Notes under the pieces: model-generated | What the model was told of the DNA's origin: nothing | Seen by the model: only the letters and a program-made list of their open reading frames with translations | Databases searched by the model: none | From: CAYGFH01 sp964430295 | Lineage (GTDB): Bacteria > Patescibacteriota > Microgenomatia > UBA10105 > UBA927 | DNA: 64,000 nucleotides | Assembly (NCBI GenBank): GCA_964430295.1 | Contig: CAYSEV010000003.1 | Span: 16,791-80,790, forward strand | Direction of reading: 5' to 3' | In this document: piece by piece, positions 7,777 to 17,988 of the stretch | Layout: the number at the start of each line of letters is the position of its first letter | Position numbering within the stretch: the first letter of the stretch is position 1 | Position numbers and translations under genes: made by a program

Positions 7777-10773
7777 TCACTTGATGATAAATAATAGGTC
7801 GGTTGTAAACATGGGAGTCTGTATATCCATCTTCCCTTTTATGACCTGTTGATGAAGAATTATTTCTCCATTTTCTGGATTAATCCAGTATATTGTACCA
7901 TCCTTATGCACCTCAAGTGAGAGCGTAGCTCTATTTTTTTCTGGATTAAATATTTTTGTATACACATATCCGTATATGATATCTGCGGATATAACTGAAA
8001 ACACCTTATGCTTTTTATTATTGGATGTAATATCGTATTTTTGAATATCAGTCCCTATATCAGCTATGTATGTAGAGAAAATTGAAGCGTAAGATCTTTC
8101 TATAGGTCCTAAATATACATTGGATGGCCCAGTTTTGTTTTCAAAATACACATTCGGCATATTCCAAGATATTATTGACGCCTGTCTGAAAAAACTTAAC
8201 CAGAGTCTAATCCTGTATCTGATAGGAGAAAATATATCCCAATTTGCGAAATTATTCCCCTGTTCACTAAAGATCATCGGTTTATCATATTTCACAAATT
8301 TATCTACCTCTCGGGCAAGATCCTGATCGCAATATTCATTACACTCTCCGCTATACCAGTGATAAGAAGTGGCCTCTATATCACTTAAGTCAGGTCTCTC
8401 CCAACTGGTTGTAATTGGGTGTTTATAGGGGTCTATAGCCCTTATATATGCGGCCATATAATGTATTAGGTCGTCACTGAGTTTGATTTCATTTGCAAGT
8501 TCCCACACATCAACATAGGCTCCGTATCGCGAGACTATATAATCCAGATAATTTTGTAATTGTTTTTTTTGGTCCGTTAATGGAATATCAGAACCATAGG
8601 GTAATTCAAAGCTCATGAGGCTCATCCAGGTGTGGTATCTATTTTTCTTTAACGTGCTGAGAATAGAATCAAGCAAGATCCCTTCGTTTACTTTTGGACC
8701 AATATTACCTGATTTTCCGAAATTCCAAAGCATAAAACTACAGTTGCCAGCTCCCCATCTGTATGTATTAAATCCACTGTCAGCGTACGTTGCTAGGTAG
8801 TCTTCCACAGTTGTTGTTTTATAAAATGAATCATCGTCTGATCCTTTAACCTCATCGTCCAACGGCCATGCATTCAATGGGTTTCCATCATGATGTAAAT
8901 CATTTACACAATTTTGAATACCTATTGGTAAGAAGATATTTCCATTTGAACTCGCAAAGTACTTTTTGTTAATCTTTGAGAGGTAAATATAACCGGGATT
9001 ATTGGACTCTGTTACCAGAAAACTTCCTCTTTCCTGTTTGGTCTCAAATATCGAATTAGACAAGAATCTCCACTTCCAAATTCCGACCGTATCAGGTGAG
9101 AATCTAAGCTTCCACGTTTTTATATCATAATAAAACGCTTTTATAGTATATTCTTTATTGATTGGAGAGGTTAAGACAATACTGTATTCTGTGTTAAGCT
9201 GATCGCCCTTTTCTTTATTAGATTTCAATATGAGCTCAAAAATGCCATTTTTTAGTACAAATTTTTGTGGTTGTTCTATCGTTATTTTCAGAAGCTGTAG
9301 CTTGCTGTTGGCTTCATGAATTAAATAATGTATACGTGATATCAGTTCATTAATATAAGATATATTTATAAGATTTCTCTTTGTGATATTTCCATGTAAA
9401 AAATCCGAATTTAAGCTCGTAATGCTGGTATTTTCTTTATTTAAAAAAAATATATCCTGATTAAAAGATTGTATGGAATCTATATCTATATCATCAGAGG
9501 TATATTGCCATAACATATCTCCGTTTAGGTGATTTTGAAAGGAAACAACAGTTGATTTATCTGCTTTAGAAATAATAAAAACTCCTCGTTTATTAGCTTT
9601 TGTTGCCACTGTGTCTATTTTTTTGTTTGTGCACCAATGTACGTCGCCGGAGAAAGACAAAGAACATTGTATTGTTTGGCCCACAATGACTATATTTTTA
9701 TCAATGATTTGATATGAAAAATTTTGAATATTCGAAAAGGAATGTGACCACAGCTCGACACCATGTTTTGTGTCTAGAGCTACAAGAATTGTTGCATTAA
9801 TATTAGAATATGTTACAAGTGCAAAATCTTTAGTTGCTTCCGTAATTCCAAGAGGACTATTATATGAATTATTATATGTCCACTCTTGTTTAGCAGTATT
9901 TGCATCTATACATTCAATTGCATTGTCATCTCGAATCACATATATACATGACACCCCCACTTGTAATGAATTATCAGATGAAGAAATCTCCAGTAAAGTT
10001 TCTCCAGATATTTTATTAAGAAGTTTGTATGTATTCGAATCATCCCAATATCCGATTGTTTTGTGAAATATAGAGGGTTTAGAAAAAAAGTAATTATGTA
10101 AAGGCACATCCCATATTTTCTTACCGGTTCCCAAATCAATTGCAATAAGTCTGTTTTCGGTCGCACTATTAAGATATACAGTCGCATCATCTGTAGCAAA
10201 TCTTCCGAAATGCAAAATTATCTCATCACTTTTATAATACGATGTATCTATTTGTTTTGTCGTATAAGTCCAGTGAAGTGATCCTGTGATTTTATTAACA
10301 GCGTACAATGTCCCGTTTCTGCTCCCAAATAAGACATCTTGGTCAGTAACCACAGGTTCCGTATCAATTTTAGTTCGATCTGGTGTGGTAAATCTCCAAA
10401 GTTCATTACCTGTATGTTTATCTAATGAATACAGATTTCCATCAAAATTCGTGAGAAATAGTTGATTATTCTTATCAAATTCGGATAAATAAATTGAATA
10501 GCTTTGCTCATTGTGCCTCCAACGCAACAATCCGGTTCGTATATCTATAGAGGTCATTACGTTATCAAGTCCGCTATAAAATAAGGAGATGTTATTAAAA
10601 GTGAGTGAGTGAAAAATTTTAGGAAGCGTTTTATGTGTCGCAACTGGATTTTTAAATGAATATACCCAGCCCGCTGAATTAAATATATTCCATAGTAATA
10701 TGGCCGTGCATACGATAAAACCAAAGAAAAAAATACGTATGATCAGTGCAAAATACTTCTTTATTTTTTGCAT
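7777..10773 (-). CDS. Membrane-anchored PQQ-like beta-propeller / DUF5060-like / glycoside hydrolase fusion
   Basis: 998 residues. A basic start followed by a hydrophobic helix (about residues 8-30) suggests a membrane anchor with the rest outside. Residues about 40-480 contain repeated blades with G-x-x-W patterns such as LYSLDKHTGNELW and LYAVNKITGSLHW, typical of PQQ-like quinoprotein/BamB propellers. Residues about 510-620 resemble a beta-sandwich like DUF5060. The C-terminal third looks like a TIM-barrel glycoside hydrolase: FLPIGIQN, the acid/base-type WELANEI (Glu near 760) and a nucleophile-type PMIFSEQGN (Glu near 837). It is likely an extracytoplasmic glycan-processing or sensing enzyme. 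The fusion is unusual and the substrate unknown. Confidence 0.75.
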   Translation of the reverse strand: MQKIKKYFALIIRIFFFGFIVCTAILLWNIFNSAGWVYSFKNPVATHKTLPKIFHSLTFNNISLFYSGLDNVMTSIDIRTGLLRWRHNEQSYSIYLSEFDKNNQLFLTNFDGNLYSLDKHTGNELWRFTTPDRTKIDTEPVVTDQDVLFGSRNGTLYAVNKITGSLHWTYTTKQIDTSYYKSDEIILHFGRFATDDATVYLNSATENRLIAIDLGTGKKIWDVPLHNYFFSKPSIFHKTIGYWDDSNTYKLLNKISGETLLEISSSDNSLQVGVSCIYVIRDDNAIECIDANTAKQEWTYNNSYNSPLGITEATKDFALVTYSNINATILVALDTKHGVELWSHSFSNIQNFSYQIIDKNIVIVGQTIQCSLSFSGDVHWCTNKKIDTVATKANKRGVFIISKADKSTVVSFQNHLNGDMLWQYTSDDIDIDSIQSFNQDIFFLNKENTSITSLNSDFLHGNITKRNLINISYINELISRIHYLIHEANSKLQLLKITIEQPQKFVLKNGIFELILKSNKEKGDQLNTEYSIVLTSPINKEYTIKAFYYDIKTWKLRFSPDTVGIWKWRFLSNSIFETKQERGSFLVTESNNPGYIYLSKINKKYFASSNGNIFLPIGIQNCVNDLHHDGNPLNAWPLDDEVKGSDDDSFYKTTTVEDYLATYADSGFNTYRWGAGNCSFMLWNFGKSGNIGPKVNEGILLDSILSTLKKNRYHTWMSLMSFELPYGSDIPLTDQKKQLQNYLDYIVSRYGAYVDVWELANEIKLSDDLIHYMAAYIRAIDPYKHPITTSWERPDLSDIEATSYHWYSGECNEYCDQDLAREVDKFVKYDKPMIFSEQGNNFANWDIFSPIRYRIRLWLSFFRQASIISWNMPNVYFENKTGPSNVYLGPIERSYASIFSTYIADIGTDIQKYDITSNNKKHKVFSVISADIIYGYVYTKIFNPEKNRATLSLEVHKDGTIYWINPENGEIILHQQVIKGKMDIQTPMFTTDLLFIIK

Positions 10774-10811
10774 TATTAATAAATATCCAACATCTTATAT
10801 CTATCCAAAAA

Positions 10812-11666
10812 TTATTTTAATATGTCTGTAATAATTGGGTATATCGCCACATTGTTAAGATAAATCGGAATTGACCAGCCGATTATAATTGGTTTATCTT
10901 CTAGGAACATATACGTATCATCTTGTTTTGTAACCCCAAGTTGCAATGTTAAAAATACATCTTTTTTCAACGGATCCTCTGTAACATTAGTTCTTCCGTC
11001 AGTCGTACTGACCACTCTTTCTGCAGGCCTCACATCGACATCAAGGATTTTTGCAATTATTTTTCCCGATGGATCTTTAATTTCAGCATTTTTCTCAACC
11101 GCATTTGCTATCCATGGTTCAACTCCTCGTGTGTATGCTGAATACGATGACCATGTATCGATCAGTCTTGCTTTTATAGTAACTGTAAAAATACGTCTGG
11201 TATCAGAAATGCCGTCAATACCAGAAACTATTCCGTGGATATTGGAACCGTTAATTGTCACATCAATAGTTCTGCCGATTTCAAGAGGTTGATATAAAAA
11301 TGTATATTTCTTTTGTTTTGCTTTGTATTTAGCTTTGACAGAGGCAGTAATCCACATCTCTTTATTTTGGTATCCCCACTTCCGTATATTTAATATTTCC
11401 AAATTTTTTTTGCCAAAATTATCAAATTGAACATCACCTATCCGTATCTTATCAGCGACCCAAAATGGAGCATCTCCCCCACCATTGTTGGGAAAGTATG
11501 TTGGTGAGTTTATTACTTTAAACTCAATCTTAATCCACTTATCTTGATTTAATGATGTAGATATCAGAAACAGCAATATGCTCACCAATACAACCGTAAA
11601 AAACCAATCCAAAGGCTTTAATTTTTTTAAATTAAGAAGAGTGTCAGAAAGCTGAATATTCACCAC
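10812..11666 (-). CDS. Membrane-anchored protein of unknown function, DUF4330-like
   Basis: 284 residues. Residues about 18-40 (WFFTVVLVSILLFLI) are a single membrane helix after a short cytoplasmic tail; the rest is a beta-rich extracytoplasmic domain. The overall build resembles DUF4330 proteins found in polysaccharide loci, but I assign this only by general appearance. It lies between the beta-propeller hydrolase and the O-antigen-ligase-type gene on the same strand, with short spacers, so it probably belongs to the same unit and may take part in polymer assembly or export. No catalytic motif is evident. Confidence 0.55.
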   Translation of the reverse strand: MVNIQLSDTLLNLKKLKPLDWFFTVVLVSILLFLISTSLNQDKWIKIEFKVINSPTYFPNNGGGDAPFWVADKIRIGDVQFDNFGKKNLEILNIRKWGYQNKEMWITASVKAKYKAKQKKYTFLYQPLEIGRTIDVTINGSNIHGIVSGIDGISDTRRIFTVTIKARLIDTWSSYSAYTRGVEPWIANAVEKNAEIKDPSGKIIAKILDVDVRPAERVVSTTDGRTNVTEDPLKKDVFLTLQLGVTKQDDTYMFLEDKPIIIGWSIPIYLNNVAIYPIITDILK

Positions 11667-11682
11667 ACTATTATACCTGAAA

Positions 11683-13149
11683 TTAAACTGCGGGCAATAT
11701 CGATAAGAAAACCCACAACCATCCGATTATTTGTTGCTCTGTAAGTATAGGATAAAACTGAGAAAGTATCATAAAAGATATAATTGGAAGAAGGTAAATT
11801 GAATGATGCCCTATATACCCTTTGGAATGTTCGTTTATTCCACTCAAAAAATATTTTTTGGAATAACACAAAAAAAGCATAAAAGATAATAATCCAGCAT
11901 ACCCGGACGCCACAAGAATTTGAGCGAATAGATTATGTGGTTGTGTGGGATATGAACTAAAACCACCTATTGTTTCAAGTAAAATTTGTGGAAATGTTCC
12001 GAGTCCTATGCCAAAAGGATTTTGTGATACTATCTGAAAACTCTGTATTATGAGGTTCCAACGAAAATTCGCTCCTCCATCTTGTCCAAATGTAATAATA
12101 AATTGTGACAAACGCGGGATAACAAGAATGGGAAGCACAAGTACACCGATAATTCCTGATATTTTATATAATACAGGCAGCTTATTGGTTTCTCTTTGTT
12201 TTTTATATATATACAATAATTCAATTGCTACTATAATCCAAGACAACCTACTTGCTGATAATAGGAGCGCGACAAAAGAAGCAATAAATGCAAATGAAGA
12301 GATTTTTTTTCCGAAATTTGACGTCCGTTTTGCAATTGAATAGTAGAATAGAAGCGGTAATATGAGTGCTATAAAAAATCCCAGAGAGTTTGGATGCGAG
12401 AAAGTTCCTTGAATTCTGACAAATGAAATATCTTCGCTTGCAATATGAAGAATGCTGTCTGATAGAGACGGGTCAGCCGAATTTTCAATAAGCTTTCCTA
12501 AAGGACCTTTATTTATAAATTGGAGTATACTGATGAATCCCTCGAATATACCCAGTGCTGAAAAGATCGGGAGAAAATGATGAGTAACCCAATACCCTAA
12601 TTTATACTGTTGAATATAGTAATACAGGTAAATATATAGTGAAAATTGCATAAGAAGAAGAAAGGATAACAATGGTATAGGTGAGATGATACTAGAAAAT
12701 ATATTTAATATAAGAAATGTTCCAATAAATATATCCTTAGTTTCGATTTTAGAAGTGGAGATCTTTATCTTTGGCAAATAAATAATATCTCTTAAAGATA
12801 GATATATAAGTATTAACACCATAAATCCAGTTAGCGATATACCCACAGACATAATAAAAGGTAATCTTCCATTTACATACTCAGGGGATACAACCAGAAA
12901 ATCGATGCTTTTTCCGCTTTGAAAAGGTAAACAAAATATAGAGGAATATAACAAAGCTGTCCGGATGGATTTGAAAACGTAAAGAAGACCACAAATGAAA
13001 AGTATAGCGAGAGCAAGAAGTATTTTATTATTAGGCGCGTATAACAATATGAAAAGAAACAGGATAGACCACCAGAATAGTTTTTTTTCAGTCGACCAAC
13101 TATCTATGGTAGTGCGTACGCTACCTATTAAAGTATATAATCCGTTCAT
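11683..13149 (-). CDS. O-antigen ligase / Wzy-type polymerase family membrane protein
   Basis: About 488 residues from the chosen start. Some 10-12 hydrophobic helices are visible, with a large periplasmic-type loop near the end containing PFGIGLGTF and PTQPHNLFAQILVASGY, the signature region of the Wzy_C/O-antigen ligase family. These proteins ligate or polymerise lipid-linked glycans on the outer face of the membrane. A longer open frame runs to 13221 but would overlap the divergent glycosyltransferase; the ATG at 13149 is preferred and lies only 3 bases from the divergent start at 13153. A TATAAT on this strand (13176-13171) could serve as its -10 box. Confidence 0.85.
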   Translation of the reverse strand: MNGLYTLIGSVRTTIDSWSTEKKLFWWSILFLFILLYAPNNKILLALAILFICGLLYVFKSIRTALLYSSIFCLPFQSGKSIDFLVVSPEYVNGRLPFIMSVGISLTGFMVLILIYLSLRDIIYLPKIKISTSKIETKDIFIGTFLILNIFSSIISPIPLLSFLLLMQFSLYIYLYYYIQQYKLGYWVTHHFLPIFSALGIFEGFISILQFINKGPLGKLIENSADPSLSDSILHIASEDISFVRIQGTFSHPNSLGFFIALILPLLFYYSIAKRTSNFGKKISSFAFIASFVALLLSASRLSWIIVAIELLYIYKKQRETNKLPVLYKISGIIGVLVLPILVIPRLSQFIITFGQDGGANFRWNLIIQSFQIVSQNPFGIGLGTFPQILLETIGGFSSYPTQPHNLFAQILVASGYAGLLSFMLFLCYSKKYFLSGINEHSKGYIGHHSIYLLPIISFMILSQFYPILTEQQIIGWLWVFLSILPAV

Positions 13150-13152
13150 AGT

Positions 13153-14322
13153 ATGAAAGATGCATTGGTAATTATACTGTATGATCATCCCAAAGAGCAT
13201 ACTGCCGACTATTGTACGCAAACTAGTTTGTTTTTTGAGAAAGAAAATTATGTGCTAGATGTTCTAATAAAAGACAGCTCTTCAATTAAAGAGATACTTT
13301 ACGGTAAAAAGAATATTCATATTATCCGCAAAGTTACTAATCGACGCATAGCATTCACGCCGCTTTATCTGATCCCCTTTAAACGTATCAGAATAATTGA
13401 AAATCTAAATATGCAAATAAATATGTTTTGTATTCGTTTACTAATAACGGTAATTGAATTCTTCAAGAAATTTTCTAAAAAATATTTATGGGTATACAGC
13501 CCGGATCAAACTTCAATTGCTTATTTATTTGATCAATCATATTACCTTGTTTACGATTGCGTTGATTATCATGGAGATGAAAATAATTCAGCAAGCGAAA
13601 GTATGCTTATACAACGAAGTAACACCATTGTTGTCAATTCTATGTCACTGTATAACATATATAAGCAGAAATATCCCAACGCACTATTATCGCCGTCAGG
13701 ATTTGATTTAAGCACATTTGAAAAAAACGCCCGAGCAAAAAAAAGTACAAAAAGCACAAATCCGATTATCGGATACATAGGAGGCATAAATTCCAGATTG
13801 GATTTTAAGTTATTAGAAAAGATCATTCGCTCAAATCCGGACATCAGATTTACCTTTATTGGGCCTATCCAACAAAGAGAATCAACCTATATATTTCAGT
13901 CTTTAGTTCTCCCTAAAATATCAAAATTGTTGTCTACTGAAAATGTTCAATACATCCCATACATGCCAAGGGAAAAAATAATTTCATATATATCACAATT
14001 TTCGATTTCAATTATTCCATATGATAGTTCCCTGCCGTTTAATCGGTATAGTTTTCCGATGAAAATTATTGAATATTTTTATATGGGTATCCCTGTGCTT
14101 TCTACTCCAATTGACGAAATTAAGAGAATGTCACAATTTGTTTCGATTGGTAATACTCCTGCCAAGTGGAATTTTTACATCAGAAAGTTATTAAAAAAGC
14201 CGCAGAGCCTATATCTCAAAAAAAGAAAAAGGGTGTACGCTATACAACAAAGCTGGGATAAAAAATTTAATTATATTATGCATTCTATTGAACCAAACAA
14301 TATCATATTGGATAGAAAATAG
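13153..14322 (+). CDS. Glycosyltransferase, GT4-like
   Basis: 389 residues. The N-terminal half includes LVYDCVDYHGDE and the NTIVVNSMSLYNIYK acceptor-domain helix found in a subgroup of GT4 enzymes. The C-terminal half opens with IIGYIGGINSRLDFKLLE and has PYDSSLPFNRYSFPMKIIEYFYMGIPVL in place of the usual E-x7-E, keeping the KIIEY helix. It is a lone plus-strand gene between minus-strand units, starting head-to-head with the O-antigen-ligase-type gene. TATAAT at 13136-13141 lies 11 bases before its ATG. It likely adds a sugar in the same surface glycan. Confidence 0.8.
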   Translation: MKDALVIILYDHPKEHTADYCTQTSLFFEKENYVLDVLIKDSSSIKEILYGKKNIHIIRKVTNRRIAFTPLYLIPFKRIRIIENLNMQINMFCIRLLITVIEFFKKFSKKYLWVYSPDQTSIAYLFDQSYYLVYDCVDYHGDENNSASESMLIQRSNTIVVNSMSLYNIYKQKYPNALLSPSGFDLSTFEKNARAKKSTKSTNPIIGYIGGINSRLDFKLLEKIIRSNPDIRFTFIGPIQQRESTYIFQSLVLPKISKLLSTENVQYIPYMPREKIISYISQFSISIIPYDSSLPFNRYSFPMKIIEYFYMGIPVLSTPIDEIKRMSQFVSIGNTPAKWNFYIRKLLKKPQSLYLKKRKRVYAIQQSWDKKFNYIMHSIEPNNIILDRK

Positions 14323-14335
14323 AATCAAATTATAT

Positions 14336-15109
14336 TCATTTTTGTATGATGCCAAGTCCAGACTCTTTAGGAAACGGGAAAATAATTTTGTTAGTATGTT
14401 TTAGTTCTCTCCAGAGCTTCCATACTCCAAATTTTCCTAAATTTTTTGTCCATTTAACATGTACATCATGAAACACCATAAATCCCCCGTTTGTCAGCAT
14501 CGGCCAAAATAACGAGTAATCCAGTTTTACTCCTTCGTATGAATGATTCCCGTCAACATAAATATATTGATATCTCTTCTTTGGATATGTAGTAGCGAAT
14601 TCTTTTGTAGTCATTACGTATGTGCTTATATATGAAGAAAGTCCGAGTTTACTAAAATGTTTTTTTGCATCAATTTTTTTCCAAAATCCTATTCCACTCC
14701 AGTTATTTTTTTTATCATCTCTATCGAATCCGGCATCAACGAAATCAACGTGTCCACTAAAATTATCTTTGCAGGCCACAGACAGTATTGCCGGTATATA
14801 CCCTGTCCTCGACCCTATGCATAGTATGGACACAGGTTTTATGTTACGGATAAGTGCGTAATGTATTAAACCGAATCCCAAAAAATACTGACTATAGTTT
14901 ATATTGTGTCCTTCATCAGCTCCGAAATGTGTATGGAGAATCCTTGAGACGTGTCGTTTAATGAGTAGTTGAGTATAAACTGAATGGCTGGGAATATTAT
15001 CAATAACGAAGTCAAAAGCACTATCTAGTATACTTCGTCCAAATCTATATAACTTCCGCATCCCAAAAAATTTATATTTAATAAGCAGATCCTGTATCAT
15101 ACAAGGCAT
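14336..15109 (-). CDS. Class I SAM-dependent methyltransferase (Methyltransf_24-like)
   Basis: 257 residues. Motif I appears as SILCIGSRTGY, motif II-like VDFVDAGFDRDD, and YIYVDGNHSYEGVKLD followed by GGFMVFHDVH is characteristic of the Methyltransf_24/cephalosporin-hydroxylase-like sugar O-methyltransferases found in glycan loci. It probably methylates a sugar or polymer end group. The gene converges on the preceding glycosyltransferase (13 bases apart) and diverges from the decarboxylase at 15188. Substrate is inferred only from context. Confidence 0.8.
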   Translation of the reverse strand: MPCMIQDLLIKYKFFGMRKLYRFGRSILDSAFDFVIDNIPSHSVYTQLLIKRHVSRILHTHFGADEGHNINYSQYFLGFGLIHYALIRNIKPVSILCIGSRTGYIPAILSVACKDNFSGHVDFVDAGFDRDDKKNNWSGIGFWKKIDAKKHFSKLGLSSYISTYVMTTKEFATTYPKKRYQYIYVDGNHSYEGVKLDYSLFWPMLTNGGFMVFHDVHVKWTKNLGKFGVWKLWRELKHTNKIIFPFPKESGLGIIQK

Positions 15110-15175
15110 ATAGTATCAAAATACACATTAAATAACACTATTCTTATATTGAGGGAATTTAATATGGTTTAATGG

Positions 15176-15181
15176 TACTAT
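15176..15181 (+). promoter_or_regulatory. Extended -10 box TACTAT of the 15188 gene
   Basis: TGG directly precedes TACTAT (TGn extension) and six bases separate the hexamer from the ATG at 15188. A start site about 7 bases after the box falls on the start codon, so the transcript would be leaderless. No convincing -35 hexamer or Shine-Dalgarno is present. Confidence 0.5.
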
Positions 15182-15187
15182 TGCATC

Positions 15188-16534
15188 ATGATTTTTTCGA
15201 TCTTTTACGAACAAATATACAAAAAAATTGCAAATAGCACTTGGCATAGATACCATAATTATCTGCTTAAACGTATAGCAGACCATAGGTACTCAAAGAT
15301 TGGTCTTCTTTCCAAAATAGTGATACTAATCCAACTTATATCACTTGAAAAAAATAAACATAACTTGGGAGTACTGCAGTCACAGCCATCTGGTATGAGT
15401 ATTCTTTATGCGAGTGTGGGAATGTTTTTTAATCTCAATCATTTAGGATCTGTATACATGGTTAGCGATAAATCACTCGGGATTTCTTATAGATTAGAAA
15501 AAGACGTTATTGAATGGACAAAAAAACTGTTTCATGTGAATGATGATACTGTCGAGGGGTATGTAACAAGTGGTGGAACAGAATCAAATTTATTCATGAT
15601 GTGGTCATTGAGGGAATTTTTAAAATCAACAAAAAAAAGAAAAACATGTGTCTTAGTGACTTCGTTTACGCACTATTCCATACTGAAAGCCGCAAAAATG
15701 TTAAATATCGAGATAGCATATATTCCATTGGATAAATGTACGTGGTCAATGGATGTTACATTCCTACCTAACGCGATCTTTGCAATGCAGAAACGAGGCT
15801 TCAAAAATATACTCGTAGTAGCTACCTTAGGGTACTCTTCTATAGGAACAAGTGACTCTATAATTGCCATTAACAGTATACTAAGCGATATTACTAAACG
15901 TAATAAAGAGATCTTATGCGCAGGATGGGTTGATGCAGCTGCACAAGGCATTCCTTTTTCTTTACATCATGATCACGCAAATTTTCTATCATTAGATAAT
16001 ATATATGGTATATCCGTCGATTTCCATAAAACAGGAAATGCCCCTATTCCGTCAGGAGTAATCATATATAGAAATGTTTTAAGGAAAGCGATTCAGCAAC
16101 CAATAGAATATTTGAAAGAATATGATGTAACAGTAAGCGGATCACGGCCCGGATTTTCATCACTATCAATTTGGTCAAGTATTTATGGTAAATCGCTTGT
16201 TTCTATGAAGCGCAATTCGTTAAAGGCAGAACAAATTAAGTATCAGTTTATAAAAAAATTTAAAGAATCATTTCCTAAAGCCACTATAATTCACAGTGAG
16301 TATTCGTATACATGTGCTATTGTTGTTAACAAATATTTTAACAAATTATCTGAAGTTGTTGAACAGAAATATAATCTGAATTTTTGTACTGTACCTCTGC
16401 AATCAGGAAGCATGCTGAATCACTACAAAATTCATATAACTCCACTAACACGGGAAACTGTCCTGCAGCAATTCTTATCTGATGTGATAAATGATCAGAA
16501 TAACCATCAAAAGGGACGTTCTTTAGAATGTTAA
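15188..16534 (+). CDS. Group II PLP-dependent amino-acid decarboxylase
   Basis: 448 residues. Fold-type I landmarks: VTSGGTESNLFMMW (PLP phosphate and cofactor binding), THYSILKAA with the ring-stacking histidine, GWVDAAAQG with the aspartate that pairs the pyridine nitrogen, and SVDFHKTG with the Schiff-base lysine near residue 281. The arrangement matches the histidine/serine/aromatic decarboxylase group. The product would be a primary amine. A divergent paralogue is encoded at 19231-20583, and a glutamine-synthetase-like ligase and an SHMT-like enzyme lie between them. The 3' end overlaps the convergent ligase gene by 4 bases. The amino-acid substrate cannot be told from sequence; serine, histidine or an aromatic residue are possible. 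Confidence 0.85.
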   Translation: MIFSIFYEQIYKKIANSTWHRYHNYLLKRIADHRYSKIGLLSKIVILIQLISLEKNKHNLGVLQSQPSGMSILYASVGMFFNLNHLGSVYMVSDKSLGISYRLEKDVIEWTKKLFHVNDDTVEGYVTSGGTESNLFMMWSLREFLKSTKKRKTCVLVTSFTHYSILKAAKMLNIEIAYIPLDKCTWSMDVTFLPNAIFAMQKRGFKNILVVATLGYSSIGTSDSIIAINSILSDITKRNKEILCAGWVDAAAQGIPFSLHHDHANFLSLDNIYGISVDFHKTGNAPIPSGVIIYRNVLRKAIQQPIEYLKEYDVTVSGSRPGFSSLSIWSSIYGKSLVSMKRNSLKAEQIKYQFIKKFKESFPKATIIHSEYSYTCAIVVNKYFNKLSEVVEQKYNLNFCTVPLQSGSMLNHYKIHITPLTRETVLQQFLSDVINDQNNHQKGRSLEC

Positions 16535-17877
16535 TATCGATTGTTTAACAATAGTACTTCCTGCTTATGGGATCGTCCTTTATTATTATTCCAGTCCATT
16601 TCTCGTAACGTTAGAATAGTTTCAAACAAATCTTTACCCAAACTGTCCTTTAGTGACGTATCGTCTCTAAAATACGAAATAGCTTCTCCTAATGTCCCCG
16701 GCAATGATTCACTTTTCCCTTGCTTCCTCCCCCAGCTTGATATTGTTTCGGAATGGCCGTTCATTTTGGCGTTAATTTCCATATGTTCCTCAATACCATG
16801 TAAACCTGAAGCTATGATCGCACCTAACGCCAAATATGGATTCGAAGTCGCATCTGATGGCTTATATTCAATATTCGTAACTTGAGCATTATCTGATGCT
16901 CTCGGAATACGGATAATAGCATCCCTGTCTCCATATCCCCAGGTTATAATTGAACCGCTCCAGGAATTCGATAGAAATCTCCTATATGAATTAATAGATG
17001 GGGATGTCAAACATAATAAGCTCCTCGCATGATGTAACAATCCTGCTATAAAAGATTTTGATATATCGGAAATTTCGCTGTTTCTACCCGTATTTGCAGT
17101 GATATTTTTATGGTTGCGCCATATACTAAGATGAATATGTGTACCGCTACCGGCTTGTGAAGTAAACGGTTTGGGTAAGAATGATACTTCCATTGAGTCT
17201 TGTCTTTGTACAATAGCGCGGATTGTTTCTCTAAATGTGACCTGTTGATCTGCAGCCGCTATGGCATCTTTATATTTTACCGATAATTCAAATTGGCCGG
17301 TTCCAGACTCAGCATGGAGTGTTTCAGACATAATGCCTTGTGCTCGGAGTGCATCTGTTATTTCAGAAAAGAGATTTGCATATTTATCAAGCGGATATGT
17401 TTGTCCAAAAATTGAGTTATCCACCGGCAAAAAACCTTCAGATGTTTGCCGTAATAGGTAAAATTCGTTTTCGAAGGAAAATTTGAACGACAATCCATAT
17501 TTTGATGCTTTTCGAATCATGCGGTCTAAGAAATCTCTTGGACAGTTCTTCCATGCTGTCTCGCCTTCATATAAATAGCAAAAAACTTTCGCATGACCCG
17601 CTGCATAGGGTACTATATTAAAAGTACTCCAATCTGGTCTTAACAAGACATCACCATGACAAAAATACGATACTGGAAACGTATATCCCGACTGTGTTTT
17701 AATCACTGGCTTTCCTGGTTTAGGAAAAGTTATACTTCTATATTCAGGATGGTGTAAATTATCTATATATACTGCTTTAGCTCCAATTACTCCGGAATGG
17801 TCACACCACATAAAACGAATATAGCGTATATTGTTTCGTTTTATTAAATCGCGGATTTTGCCTGGTATTTCCGACAT
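16531..17877 (-). CDS. Glutamine synthetase-like ligase (GlnA/PuuA superfamily)
   Basis: 448 residues, about normal for GSI-type and gamma-glutamylamine synthetases. Visible motifs: WCDHSG in the N-terminal beta-grasp domain, FENEFYLL (metal-binding glutamate), GTGQFELS, GSGTHIHLSIW (metal-binding His), SINSYRRF, and EYKPSDATSNPYLALGA near the end. The Tyr-containing adenylylation loop of housekeeping GlnA was not recognised. Members in catabolic or secondary loci ligate glutamate to amines (putrescine, ethanolamine). Placement between two amine-forming decarboxylases makes a gamma-glutamyl-amine role plausible, but this is inference; glutamine synthesis itself is not excluded. Confidence 0.85.
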   Translation of the reverse strand: MSEIPGKIRDLIKRNNIRYIRFMWCDHSGVIGAKAVYIDNLHHPEYRSITFPKPGKPVIKTQSGYTFPVSYFCHGDVLLRPDWSTFNIVPYAAGHAKVFCYLYEGETAWKNCPRDFLDRMIRKASKYGLSFKFSFENEFYLLRQTSEGFLPVDNSIFGQTYPLDKYANLFSEITDALRAQGIMSETLHAESGTGQFELSVKYKDAIAAADQQVTFRETIRAIVQRQDSMEVSFLPKPFTSQAGSGTHIHLSIWRNHKNITANTGRNSEISDISKSFIAGLLHHARSLLCLTSPSINSYRRFLSNSWSGSIITWGYGDRDAIIRIPRASDNAQVTNIEYKPSDATSNPYLALGAIIASGLHGIEEHMEINAKMNGHSETISSWGRKQGKSESLPGTLGEAISYFRDDTSLKDSLGKDLFETILTLREMDWNNNKGRSHKQEVLLLNNRY

Positions 17878-17988
17878 GCGCGTATGGTACTACTGCTTTT
17901 ACAGTGAGGTCAAGGAATATACCTGTATAATGCTATATCGTATACGGATTGTATCGTCTTTGATATTATATAGCTGAAATATAGGAAA

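Noticed and set aside
13150..13221. Longer start for the O-antigen-ligase-type gene
   Set aside because: It would extend through the divergent glycosyltransferase start and lacks family similarity; ATG 13149 was used.
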